From: Cheilinus undulatus
Lineage: Eukaryota; Chordata; Actinopteri; Labriformes; Labridae
Reading direction: 5' to 3'
DNA length: 64,000 nucleotides
NCBI RefSeq assembly: GCF_018320785.1
Contig: NC_054881.1
Span: 30,721,947 to 30,785,946, forward strand
Part shown: positions 31,501 to 42,134 of the stretch, piece after piece
Numbering within the stretch: position 1 is the stretch's first letter
How the letters are laid out: each line of letters opens with the position of its first letter
Translations under genes and position numbers: made by a program
Notes under the pieces: model-generated
Told to the model about the DNA's origin: nothing
Seen by the model: the letters and a program-made list of their open reading frames with translations, nothing else
Databases searched by the model: none

Positions 31501-34500
31501 AAGTTTTTCTGCTTAGCTTTGACATAATATGTGCCTGTTTTTTGCGATGTTGCGAAGGTGAAATAAGGCTGTGTTTGAAATATCCTTGTGTTTGATAGAC
31601 TGTATGAAGTGAGTGCTATTCCAAGGCCCAGCTTGTTGCATTGTCTTTGTTTTTATTAAACCTCAGATGCCTCTGAGGTTTTTCTAAGACCAGTATGCAA
31701 GTAGAAGAAGTAAAATGTCCTCCCTTTTAGTTTTTTGTCATCCTTAAGGGTTGGAATCAAAATGCCTTCTGTATTAAACACAAAGCATCTACAAGAGTTG
31801 TGCTGTTCTGTATGATCCTGTGCATCTGGTAGAAGGTCACCCATAATATAAATGATACTCCTGCTTACACTGCAGTTTGTATATCTTGTCTTATTCCCCT
31901 GTTTTATTTTGTGTCCTTGTATCAAGATAAACAGGGCGACACTGTGCCCACACATTCTTCACCTTCTACTCAACCGTTCCTCAGCAACACAACCGGACCA
32001 CAGCAGTCCATGACAAAAGTGAGTCCATAACCGTGTCTTGAACTACCCTCCACCCCCACCATGGTGTTTTTACATACCGTGAGGAAATGAATAACGGTGA
32101 TGACTTTTTTTTTCTGTCAATAAAGAAAGGAGGAGTGAAAAGGAAAAGGAGTGCCTCAGATTCCTCCTCAGCAGCAGTAACTGATGTGAGTGATTTGTCA
32201 GAAAGCAAGAGGAAACATCAGAGGGACTTAAAAGTAAAGGAGCTACCACAAGAAGGCATACAGCTTAAGTACTGCAATGTTATCCTGAAAGAGCTGCTGT
32301 CAAGGAGACACCAAGCCTACGCCTGGCCTTTCTACTCACCTGTCGACGCTGAAGCTCTGGAACTAAGCGATTACCAACAGATCATCAAATACCCCATGGA
32401 TCTCAGAACTATTCAAGTATGAGCACTATGTTCACAAGTGTTTCTTTATTCGGTTATCTTTTCATCATAATAGAGGTTATCATGGTTTCTTTTTCAATTC
32501 CAGAAAAAGATGAATAGAGGAGAATACGAGGATGCACAAAGCTTCGCAGCTGACGTAAGGTTAATCTTTTCCAACTGCTACAAATACAACCCTCCAGACA
32601 ATGTGGTCGTTGTCATGGCCAGAAAACTTCAGGTAAACTTTGAATGAAACTTATTAAAAAGACTTTAAGAATGTAATTTCTCTTAAGTTCAGTTTTCTGT
32701 TTCACTTGATGCCTCTATTTTTGAGCTGCATGTGTCCATTTCAGGCTGTGTTTGAGAACAGGTTTGCAAAGCTGCCAGATGAGCCAGTAGCGTTGGGATC
32801 ACCGGTGAAGGCCACGGGTTTTAGCAGTATAGATGTCAACAGCTCCACCAACTTGGACAAATCTTACACAGAAGAAGAGCAGACCACCAGAATTGCTCAG
32901 TTGCAAGAACAAGTGAGTTCATACATAAAGGTGCATCTAAAAAAATTAGAATCTTCTGTAAGCGTTGTTTTTTCCCATGATTTACTTCAAAAAGTTAAAC
33001 TTTCATAAATTGTAGATTCATCTCATGCATAGGGAAATATTTCAAGACTTTTTTTTTGTTGTTGTTGTTTTGATCTTAATGATAACATCCTACTGTTCAC
33101 ACAAATCAAAAATCCACTATCTCCACTAAGTCTAATTTGTAAAGGTTCCCTGAGCCTTCATTCTTTCACCCTTCTCAGTACACACAACTGCAATCATAGG
33201 GAAGACCGCTGACCTGACTTTTGTCCAGAGGACAATCACAGACACCCTTCATGAGGAGGGTAAGCCTGGGCTAAGGAGAAAACAAACTGGACCATTGCTT
33301 AGTGGTCCAACGTCCTTTATTCAGATGAAAGTACATTTTGAATTTCATCAGGAAATCAAGGACCCAGAGTCTAGAAGATAATTAGAGAGGCGCAGTCCAA
33401 GGTGCTTGAAGTCCAGTGTTTTCAGTTGCCAAGGTCAATGTTTGTTTGGGACGCCATGTCATCTGCTGATGTTGGTCCACTTTGTTTTATCGAGTCCAGA
33501 GTAAGTTCTGTCAGCCATTTACCAGGAGATTTTAGAGCACTTCATGCTTCTGTCTGCTGAGAAGCTTTATGGAGATACTGATTTCCTTTTCCAGCAGGAC
33601 TTGGCACCTGCCTACTGTGAAGCCAAAACTAAAAGAAACTGGTTTGCTGACCATGGTGTTACTGTGTTTGACTGGCCAGACAACTGGCCTGACCTGAACC
33701 CCATAGAGAACCTCTGGGGAAATGTCAAGAGGAAAAAGAGAGACACCAGATTCAACAATAAAGAATGGCAGATATTTTTTGTTTTAATGCTGATGATTAG
33801 GGCTCATAGCTGACAAAAAAACTATTTATAAATATCACCATATAGCAAAACATTAGTGCAAAACCAATTTAAAATACAGAAATATTGATCTTCTGGAAAA
33901 TAATGCTCATTTATGCACTCAGTAATTGGTTGGAGCTCCTTTTTGTCTAAATATCTATTCAACGTGGCACTGCTGTGGGGCTTTTCCATTACGACTGTTG
34001 GCCATGCAGAGCCAAACCAAGCCATGCTGATTTAGTTTTCCATCACCAGTTTGGCCGAGCAAAGCCATGCAGAGCCAAGCCAAGCCAAGCCAAGCCACAC
34101 TCACAGAGCAGGGCCATAGGAACACAACACTTTCAGCCCAGTTCCTGGACCCGCCTATGTGTGATGCCTCTTGATCCACTGACTCCAGCCTCAGTCTATT
34201 CAGTCTGAAGCTCTCCTAAGTTCTTGAATTTGTTTTGTTTTACAATCCTCTGAAGGCTGAGCTCATCCTGTTGCTTGTCTGACTTTTCACACTTTTTCCT
34301 TCTGGTCAACTTTCTATGAATATGGTTTGATACAGCTTCTGAGAACAGCCTGCCCTTTCAGCAATGACCATATGTGACTTCCCCTCCTTGTGAAGGGTGC
34401 CAGTAATCATATAGTGGACATTTGCAAGGTTAGCAGTCTTCTCCATGATTGCAGTTGTGTGTACTGGATCAGAGTGAGGGAGTGAAGGCTCAAGAAACCT

Positions 34501-35560
34501 TTGCAAATTAGACTTTTCCAAATATATATATATATATATATTTTTTTTGCAGTAGTGATTTTTTATTTTCATGAGCTGTAAGCTGCAATCATCAAGATAA
34601 AAACAAAACAAAAAAGTCTTGGAATTTTTACTTTTCTGTGAAGGAATGTAGAAATTACAGAAATTTAACTTTCTAAAGTAAATTACAGGAAAATAAGAAC
34701 TTTTACATGGTATTGTATTTTTTTTAGATACACCTGTATGCCAAGGTCTGTTGTCTACAATTACCATTGTACTTTCCCTATTTTTTATTTTATTTTGTGT
34801 TGCAATTCTTTTTGGCACTCGTCATTTTTATACTACTGTTGTAACCAAACAACCATTTCTATTTATACTCTACCAAGCTCAAAGCAGCTAATGAACAGCT
34901 AGCAGCACTGACAGAAGTCCCCGGGATCAAACAAAAGAGGGGCAAAGAAAAGGACAAGAAAGAGGAATGCCGACAGAACAAAAGAAATCCAAAAAGATCC
35001 AGGTAGGAGATTTAAAATAACCAAATAGCTATACTTAAAGCGTGGTCCTTTTTGTCATGGAGACATTTGTTGAGGTGTTTCTTACATTTCAGGCAGGTGT
35101 GGAAGAGTACTACAGACTGGGATACAGATGATGAAACTATGGCACTCACATATGAAGAGAAGCACCAGCTGAGCCTAGACATTAACCGTTTACCTGGCAT
35201 GAAGCTTGGCCGTGTGGTCCAGATCATTCAAACACTTGAGCCTTCAATGTGTGACTCCAACCCAGAAGAGTTTGAGATAGACTTTGAGACGCTGAAGACG
35301 GCCACTCTGCGCGAGCTGCAGCAGTATGTGAAGGCTTGTCTCCTTAAGAGGTTTAAGAAATTCAAAAGTGAGTATAAGATTTAGTTGTCTTCTTTTTTTT
35401 CAGTGATTTCGCATCTAGATTGAACTGTTGATGATACTTATTTTACCTCCCTTCATTAGAGAAAAGCAGAGCAGTGTCTCACAGCACCGGCTGCAGAAGT
35501 TCTTCAAGTTCAAACAGCAGCAGCCCCAGTGACTCCACTTCAGAAGACCATGACTTGTGA
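25533..35560 (+). CDS. brd3: BET-family bromodomain protein, BRD3-like (complete coding region)
   Basis: Reader of acetylated histones that recruits transcription machinery; nuclear. Coding exons are 25533-25721, 25983-26120, 26196-26331, 31927-32018, 32126-32416, 32504-32632, 32745-32912, 34878-35002, 35093-35367 and 35460-35560: 1644 bp, 547 residues, all phases consistent and all introns GT-AG. Bromodomain 1 spans about residues 28-135 (WPF shelf 49-51, acetyl-lysine Asn108 in CYIYNKP). Bromodomain 2 spans about 230-335 (WPF 252-254, Asn311 in KYNPPD). A coiled-coil motif with [20 protein letters not shown] lies near 367-386, a short basic stretch near 400-422, and the ET domain near 437-505 ([25 protein letters not shown]). 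The protein ends in a Ser-rich acidic tail. It is much shorter than human BRD3 (about 726), mainly in the linkers and the Lys-rich and C-terminal parts. Residue 315 is Asn where BET bromodomain 2 usually has His. Identity as brd3 rests on linkage to wdr5 and vav2; the sequence alone says BET family. A non-coding exon ends at 24,056. Confidence 0.92.
26425..27735. mobile_element. hAT-like element copy in brd3 intron 4, interrupted by a MITE
   Basis: The left part (ggggctcgggaccctgtctg) matches the intron-1 copy, and the right end is aggttgggaaccac, the inverse of the ggttcccaacct end. A second element (27,050-27,602) is inserted in it. Decayed, with no transposase recognised. Confidence 0.55.
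27050..27602. mobile_element. MITE with CAGATGGAT ends
   Basis: The left end gtaactttgcaaagcagatggat and the right-end inverse ctaacctgacatgccagatggat are inverted repeats. An additional hairpin (ccagatggatgtgtg ... ccatctgg) lies just inside the right end at 27,550-27,590. The same ends occur, with the interior deleted and the orientation reversed, at 61,225-61,336. The class is uncertain. Confidence 0.65.
27765..27895 (+). repeat. tRNA-derived SINE fragment
   Basis: Contains a Pol III B-box-like GGTTCGATCTTC within gtcgtgggttcgatcttc (about 27,808-27,822), followed by ctgggcaagacaccccaatttgctcccac, the body of a widespread fish tRNA-SINE as I recall it. The A-box side is poor, so it is a remnant and not a functional tRNA gene. 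Confidence 0.65.
29233..30640. mobile_element. hAT-like element with CAGGGCTGTAC ends
   Basis: Terminal inverted repeats are CAGGGCTGTACGTTAAC at the left and the inverse of GCACTGTACAGCCCTG at the right, 1.4 kb apart. Subterminal text is also inverted (gtagcac words near 29,270-29,320 and tcgtagcatttgcaac near 30,600). The 8-bp flanks do not match cleanly, so the duplication is decayed or the ends are slightly misplaced. No transposase recognised. Confidence 0.65.
30669..31122. mobile_element. TTAA-flanked MITE (piggyBac-like)
   Basis: Bounded by TTAA at 30,665-30,668 and 31,123-31,126, with inverted ends aggtcaaatattttacc and (other strand) aaggtcacctattatgc. The interior segments (for example aatgggctgtctgactccac) resemble a common fish TTAA element as I recall it. 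Contains an A-rich run near 30,750. Confidence 0.7.
33977..34230. mobile_element. MITE fragment with GAGCCAAGCC repeats
   Basis: Starts ggcttttccattacgactgt and contains tandem agccaagccaagccaagcc (34,073-34,098). The block tttccatcaccagtttggcc at about 34,037 recurs near 57,285. Nested in the second Tc1 copy. This resembles a fish MITE with GGCTCGGCTC-type ends as recalled. Confidence 0.5.
34522..34541. repeat. (AT)n microsatellite
   Basis: Ten uninterrupted AT dinucleotides inside the Tc1 composite in brd3 intron 8, followed by a T run. Confidence 0.9.
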
Positions 35561-36200
35561 GATAATTAACATATTTATTTTATTGTTTGTTACTTAAAAA
35601 ATATATTCAACACTTTATTTTTTTATTTGTTCCTTTTTTATGTGAAGGATTAAACTTCTGTTAAGCTGTTCTTGTATTCAGTGTCTTTTCTCTGTGTCCT
35701 AAATCGTAATATCCGCCTGTGGTGTTTCTTATCAGGCACTAGAAATCTCAGTATAGCTGCCGGCATGCTTCTAGGACTGTGACATATTTCATAGCATCTG
35801 AGTCTCAAACAATATCCTGTCTCTGCCATTTTTTTCTTCATCCCATTTAATTACAGCAAAGGTCTTTTTCACAGGAATCAAAGAGATGATGGTGTATTCT
35901 TTAAAACCTCCTGCTGTTGAACTATACAGCTATAACTGTAAGGAGTGGAGACATTTTGCAAATAATAATCTCAAATTTTATTGATGATTTTGTGATATCA
36001 CTAATGAAAATTAATAGAAACAGAATAACTGCTTGGAGGCTTGGAATTCAGAAATCAGTCTCAGTTTAAAAGAAAAACTGTTTGATTGTTTCCTTGTTAA
36101 CAGCTACAAAGACACTCTAGTGAAAAGGGCCTAAAAGAATAGTTCAGTTTTTTAAATTCCTGTAACATTCAGTAAGCAAGTAGTTTTTATTGGAAATAAA
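35561..36200 (+). other. brd3: Probable 3' UTR of brd3
   Basis: AT-rich sequence after the brd3 stop with an AATAAA at 36,195-36,200 and no recognised repeat. The true cleavage site is not determinable here. Confidence 0.4.
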
Positions 36201-36400
36201 AGTACTTTTCTTATTATTATTTGGTCTGAGACAGAATTAGTGCTGTAAGGAGAGTATGCATTTTTATAACTGCTTTGGAAATTGCTTTCATTTTTCCTAC
36301 TCAAGGCACTGATAAGTTCTGAGCAAGCCATTTTCCACCTTTCTATTAATGCCTCACCTCTCCTCTCAGTGATGAATTTTCCACCCTCTGTGCACTATTC

Positions 36401-37187
36401 CAGGGGTTTTCAAAGTGTGAGGTAGGCCTCCTCAGGGGGGCGCCACAAGACTTCAGGGGAGCCACCAAACCATAAACCAGAAAAATGAGCTTTGCAAACT
36501 TCTGCTGTGCATCTGCAAATTGGGCAGATTTATTGTTAATGTAGAGGCTATACAAGAGTCGACTATGAAAGTTAGGATTGTCCTGCATTGGTTCTGATTA
36601 AGCTCAACAGCCGCAGTGTTTGATAAGCAAAGATGTACACCCTAATGACAGCATAAGGCTGTGTAAACCCTGGGATCATATTGAGACAAAGCACTCAAGT
36701 CTAGTGACCAAGCCAGGGGGATTTTTTTTTACAAGAAGTAAAAGGGATTTCAGTCACTGAAGGTATCTTAGACAATTAGCACCACAGACACTAAGACAGC
36801 CTCTGCATGTGCAGGTTCTTTGCACCGACAATGATCAAAAGTGAGTACCAGGCAAGGCTGAAGGTGCTGTTATGCAATCCTGCAGCAACTGCATAGATTC
36901 AAACTCAGTTCCCACTAAATCAGATCATAGAGCAAAATGATCAGGGAGTATTGGTCGGTAGTATGAACTAAATAGTTCATTACTGAAACTAAATAACTGA
37001 TTGCCTGGTAAAGATGGATGTTTAAAAACATGCAGACCAATACAAAAATGTTAAAATGAAAGTGCGTAAGGTTGGGCAATGTTTAAAGATATAGTTGTTT
37101 AAGTCATATTTTTATGGGGGTGGGGATCCACGGATTAAATATTTTCTCTTAGGGGAGGCTCACATCCCCACACTTTGAAAACCCCTC
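36401..37187. mobile_element. hAT-like MITE with CAGGGGTTTTCAAAGTGTG ends
   Basis: The left end caggggttttcaaagtgtga and right end (other strand) agaggggttttcaaagtgtg are near-perfect 19-base inverted repeats 787 bp apart. Subterminal G-rich text (gggggcgccacaagac) is typical of such elements. The flanking 8-bp duplication is not clean. The element lies just after brd3. Confidence 0.75.
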
Positions 37188-38239
37188 TACTACTCTATTT
37201 TATCTTTACTTTTAAGGTCCTGTACGTGATATTTGCTCCAGCAACAGCTAATCCTGCTTTGCCTTGTCAAAGTACAGAGCATTTTTACTCTCCACACCTG
37301 ACGATAGCCATTATGTGATTGGGTCATTCGAAAGTCCATGCCAATCTTGTGAAATATCTCAGAATTAATGCTTTGAGAGTTTCCACCAATATTTGCACAA
37401 ACTCCCACATAACTCAAGGATTAACTGACTTATTTTTTGAGATCAAAGGTCAAGGTTATTAACCCTCATGTGCCAATTTAATATATTTTGAGGGTTTGTT
37501 TGTTTGTTTTCAAAATTTTTCATAAAATGTCCTGTGTGGCTCAAGGATGCACTGATTAGATTTTGGAAGTACAAGGTGATAATGCTTCATGTTCAGCCCT
37601 TGCCTGCGGCATTTATACAAATCACACAACAGAAAACACCGAAGCCCTTCTGCTTTACCCATGACTGCAATTTTACTGTCTGGGAATTGGATTCTTTACA
37701 GAGACGACCGCAGTTCTTGGTAAGTAATGTAAGAAGTTAAGTTAACAATAGTTATTGTTTCCTTGATTGGCTGATTTTTGTCTTTTTCTGGTTCCTGAGC
37801 CATGTGTTATGACAGACATCTTCCCTTCTATGAATCATGCAACTAATTATCTTACTACTGTTACTGTCACCCACAGCCTATGAAATTCAAGCAAATCTGT
37901 TCATATTACTGTTGCTGTGCTACAATGGAAGTACAGAAAAAAGGAAAGAAATGATGAATAAAAACTTAGTTTAAAAAGTCAGCAATGAGACATTTTTATT
38001 TTGTTATGATCACTAAAAACCAACAGAATGCCTGGAATTTAAAAAAAATATGGATTATACCCCTTTTTTTCACTCGTGCAACCACCCCTTCACCAGATAA
38101 ACTGAGCAAAGCAAACCAAAACTTTGCAAAGAACACCTGTAAGTGAAAGGAAAAAGACCCAGCAGCGCTTCTCCTCTCTTCAAATTCAGGTGGAAATAAG
38201 CAAAATAATATAAGATTTATTGCCAAGATGCATTGTTAC

Positions 38240-38700
38240 AAAAAGGACATTTTTAGCCCCCAAGGCTATCCCCTTCTTCTACAGTGCCAAAGTTGCTGAT
38301 ATCCTGCAAACTGTGGTTTTCTACCTGCTGCTGGACTTCAGCTGACTGACTTGGCTGACTTCTCAGGAAGTACTGATAGATGCAGACCCTGCACTCCTTC
38401 TACCACAGACTTCATTTGCCCCTGATGCATTCTAAGGCATTTAACTGATGTTATTTTCTGCCAACCACAGGGACAAACCTGGATCTTTGTTTTCTCTTGT
38501 ACTCTACTCCTTTCCTCCACTGGTGCATTTACTCTACACCTGGATGTAGTTCTGACCCTGGAGGATAGGTCTCTGCCCCTGTCCTCCACTAAATCGGCCA
38601 TCCAACATATTGCTGTGTTTGTTTCATTGTCTGACACCATGTAATCCACCTGTGACTCATCTTCCACCCCTGCTCTCGCTGACTCTTGTGGTATCTTCTA
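38240..38700 (-). pseudogene. Zinc-knuckle-like retroelement ORF fragment
   Basis: The - strand frame 38,338-38,667 (109 residues) contains CPCGWQKITSVKCLRMHQGQ. This CxCGW...HQG pattern occurs at the N-terminal part of repeat-encoded ORFs in fish genomes as I recall, where it looks like a C2H2-type finger. The text before it is charged and of low complexity. There is no reverse transcriptase nearby, so only a fragment is present, and the family cannot be named. It could instead be a decayed host exon. Confidence 0.4.
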
Positions 38701-40108
38701 TATACTTGATGTAGCTTGCTTTGGTTTTGTCAGGACTTTTAATAGTCACCACTGCTAAAATGGGTAACTAACCCATGCCAGCCCCTGCAGGGTCTGTTCC
38801 CTCCTGTCAGCTCTCTTTCCATGCAGTCACTTTGTCTTTCCCTCGTTCTCAACTGCCCTGTTTTCAGCAGTCACTAGCTAGGCTAGTTGTAGATTTTGAA
38901 GATACAAGACACACAATATACTTCTGACCTACAAAGAGGATCAGCCCTCAGTAAAGCAATCCCTAATCCAGTACTTTTTGCCCCACAAGTCCATGACGGG
39001 TAGACTGATGGGTAGCAAGAAACAGCACCTCACCAGGGTTGTCAAATGGGAACGCTCCTTCGTCTGTGTTTTGTCCACTTAGTCCCAGAGGGCGAACATT
39101 GATCTCCAGCATCCCAAAGTTACCCCCTTCCATGACAGTTCTCACAGCCCACCATGTCAACACTGAGACGTCATTACCTTACCTACCTTACCACATTTCC
39201 CCACACAGCATAAACAGCAATGCCACCTTCAACAAGTCCAGGCTCCGTGCATGCAGGTTCCAGGGTGTGAAAATGCTAATGCTACCTTCCCCAACACCAC
39301 TCGTAATTGCAAATACAGAAAGAAGACTATTCCTGGTACATACATTACACAAAAAACTAAAAAAATACAAAAGAAAATGAGAAAGATATGAAGAGAGACA
39401 GAGACAAGAAATAATCTACCAAACACAAATTTCCTTTCTTTTAGTGCTATGTTTATATAGTAATAAAGACCTTACTGAACAGCCCAAGGAAGAAGAAACT
39501 GAGACTACAATTCAAATGTCCTCACCAAAATTGGACAATATAGAATAAATTGAAAAAATTTGCCTGGGTTGAAGAGTCTGTTTAAGAGGACTTTGTGTGC
39601 ATACATATCAAGCTCCCCCTTGCAGCTCCTTTTGTCCACAACATGCCAACTGATTAAATGATTTTTAAAAAGTCTTCTTACAAGAATGGATTGTTTACAT
39701 CATGGTCTATTTGTGATGAAGCCCTTCTGCCTTTAAGTTAACTTTGCCACACATTGTCCTTTGTGCTTGTTTATCAGGAGAAAAGGTGTAAAATGCTCCG
39801 AGTGTTTCTCAATGTACAACAGAAGGACAACACCACAATGAAACGAAGCTCCACAGCCTGAACCATGTACTCCACATACAGCTGGCTTGCCAAATGCTCT
39901 GCAGAAACTGGCACCCAGCCAAAGCTGACCAGTCCAAACAGCTGGTGCCTCCTCCAGTTTACGCTCCATCAGATCGCAGTGTTTAACTCCTTTCAACAAG
40001 AGCTGGAGGCACTGGGGGGTAGTCATGGTTGTTGGTATGAGAGGGCTGTGGCACCAAAAGGAAGAGTGGATAAATGTGCTACAACATGGCTTGCAGTTCA
40101 GTATTCAA

Positions 40109-40120
40109 CCAGCAGGTGGC
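40109..40120 (+). promoter_or_regulatory. CTCF-like core motif
   Basis: CCAGCAGGTGGC matches the first 12 positions of the CTCF core (the following CT does not). Lies in the brd3-vav2 interval. Motif evidence only. Confidence 0.25.
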
Positions 40121-42134
40121 CTTCATGTACTTTTTTGTGATTTCTTCTCATGCATGCCTCTGTATGTAACAAATACTTTTCATTAGTAACTTATTTAAAC
40201 GGTAATTTATACTTTTATTAATTATGTGCTAAGCTATTCTGTCACTTCATAAAAAAAAGTCAAGCTTTAATGTGTTTTAATTTTATTTGATTAACACTTT
40301 ATTACTTTTTTAAATACAATCTCTAAGTCCCAGAGCATGCTTGTACTCTAATATCAGTGCTGGCAGAAAAAAAAAAAAAAACAGTAGAAGCTGTAACTGC
40401 ATGCATACTGCACAGCCATTCATCATTTACACTTTATTTTTCTCCCAGCCCAGCTTACTCCTCATGCACTGTGAATGCTGCAGGGAGAGGCTCTCTCTAT
40501 GATCCACGTTCCCATCATGCCACATGGAACATGCCACTCAGCACCCACCAAGAACCTTGGGTCATGATTGATCAATGCCGAAACTTCAATGACACATAGT
40601 CATTCCTGTTATTTCTGGTAATCGCTCACAGTTCACTGTTAAACAGACCACACTTGTGCAACTCTGCAGGCACACCACACAGAGACTGTGTTTACTTTGA
40701 TTAATGGATCTCTGGTTTTCATTTTCTTTTGCACCACAGTAGAACATCCAAGAAAATATATAGACCCAGTGAACACGACCTTACAATGTCAATTTGAATC
40801 AAGGTATGTAGAATGAACTGCACATGCATGCACTTCTGTTCAGTCAACGATTAATGCTAATGTGACATATAACAAGAATCTTAATTGCAAATTAGCTGGT
40901 TCTGTTCTCAGTAAAACCATAGCCTCTTCTTCATGTACCTAATTTGTTATAAAGTATATGATGCTTGTTAATCTATTTTAAAGCCATTACTTATCCAAGA
41001 GGAGAAATTGCTGAGTATGTTCTTTAGTAGCACTGCACTGCATAACATTCACATAGAGTATACTCATACATTTGAGCTGTCCAGGACCATTAGCTGCTAC
41101 GGTGCAAAAGCCCCAGATCAGCTAGGGCAACTTAGTCAGAACTTCTGTTATGTTAAGGTCATTGCTGACGGGTTCAGTTTACGTTAAGGTTACAGATGCA
41201 TCCATATGTTGTGACCCTCACAAGCCACCCCCTAAGGACTTTCAAGATAAACACACTCTCTTTTAACTAACCAGCTCATAGCATTATGCACAGACTCACA
41301 TATTTAAGTTACTGAGTTTTTGTAGTCAAGCACTTAAAGTAGTTTTAAAAAAAACTATGAAGGGTTAACATGCATTCCCTTAGGATGTGAAGACAGGCAT
41401 GGCATGGCAACCCAATTCCCGTCTAGCAGAGGGCCTGCTTAGAGATTTATAAGCCATATTTTAGGCTGATGGGACTGTTCAAAAGGTCCTTAAAGGTTAA
41501 GTGATCTCATGGCGCCATGAGTCAAACTCAAAGGACCATTTCAACATCAGTGGATGCATTGTGCAAAGGGCTATCAATAGCCATGCACCCTGCTGCCAGC
41601 TTTTCATGAACCCAACAATACAGAGCTTTGTCAGACATAGACAAGGATTTGGTAAACCTATACAAGACAAAATCTGCATCTTAAACAAATGTTGCCAGTC
41701 TAATTATCTTTTATTTTTTCTTTAAGATTTATTTTAAGACATTTATGACTTTATTCAGATAGGATAGGACAGTGGACAGAGCTGGAAACCAGGGGAAGAG
41801 AGGAATGGCACACAGAAAAAAGGCAATAGACTGGACTCAAACGTGCAGTTGGCCCAGACGACAACAGTCTCTGCACATGTGGTTAACAAACTTTACCACT
41901 AGGTTACTCCTTACCTGCCTGATAACTGACAGACATGTTGATTTGTTTTATTCTACTTGATAAGGGCTTATGCCCCACCGACAGGTCTGACTGGGTTGTG
42001 GAAGATTTAAGACCAGAGGAACTAGTAATGTGTGTCACAATGCAAAATTAAGTTATCAAAGCAAATGAATAGGTGGAGGGATACTTTTAACTCACTTATG
42101 TGCAATCAAATTTGCATTTGCTATTTTGAATACA

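Larger units (their letters stand above)
29206..31510. mobile_element. Dispersed teleost repeat split by two younger insertions
   Basis: The outer repeat begins near 29,206 (cctaactataagctttctct) and resumes at 31,127 (agatagagagagtgtctgcc), running on through tttaagataggttggtgcct and attacagtagtccaatcaag to about 31,510. I recall this text as a common fish interspersed repeat of unsettled class. In between lie an hAT-like element (29,233-30,640) and a TTAA-flanked MITE (30,669-31,122). Both are in brd3 intron 4. Confidence 0.55.
32928..34736. mobile_element. Composite of two Tc1-like copies in convergent orientation, with a nested MITE
   Basis: Outer ends are aaggtgcatctaaaaaaatt and (other strand) caggtgtatctaaaaaaaat, flanked by TA on both sides. 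Copy 1 (32,928 to about 33,770, + strand) carries transposase segments near 33,188-33,270 and 33,544-33,770 ([27 protein letters not shown]). From about 33,771 to 34,736 the sequence is a second copy on the - strand; its N-terminal transposase segment ([20 protein letters not shown]) reads from about 34,450 downward. A MITE rich in gagccaagcc sits in it near 33,977-34,230. Both copies are broken. The composite begins 15 bp after a brd3 exon and fills most of that intron. Confidence 0.75.
37188..42134. other. Intergenic region between brd3 and the mariner copy
   Basis: No gene recognised. It contains a minus-strand retroelement-like fragment (38,240-38,700) and an A-rich run near 40,367-40,381. 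ORFs of 60-110 codons at 39.0-40.6 kb have no motif I recognise and overlap on both strands. Confidence 0.55.

Noticed and set aside
33544-33813. Intact-looking 89-codon transposase ORF as a host gene
   Set aside because: Tc1 C-terminal region only ([18 protein letters not shown]); part of a broken element.
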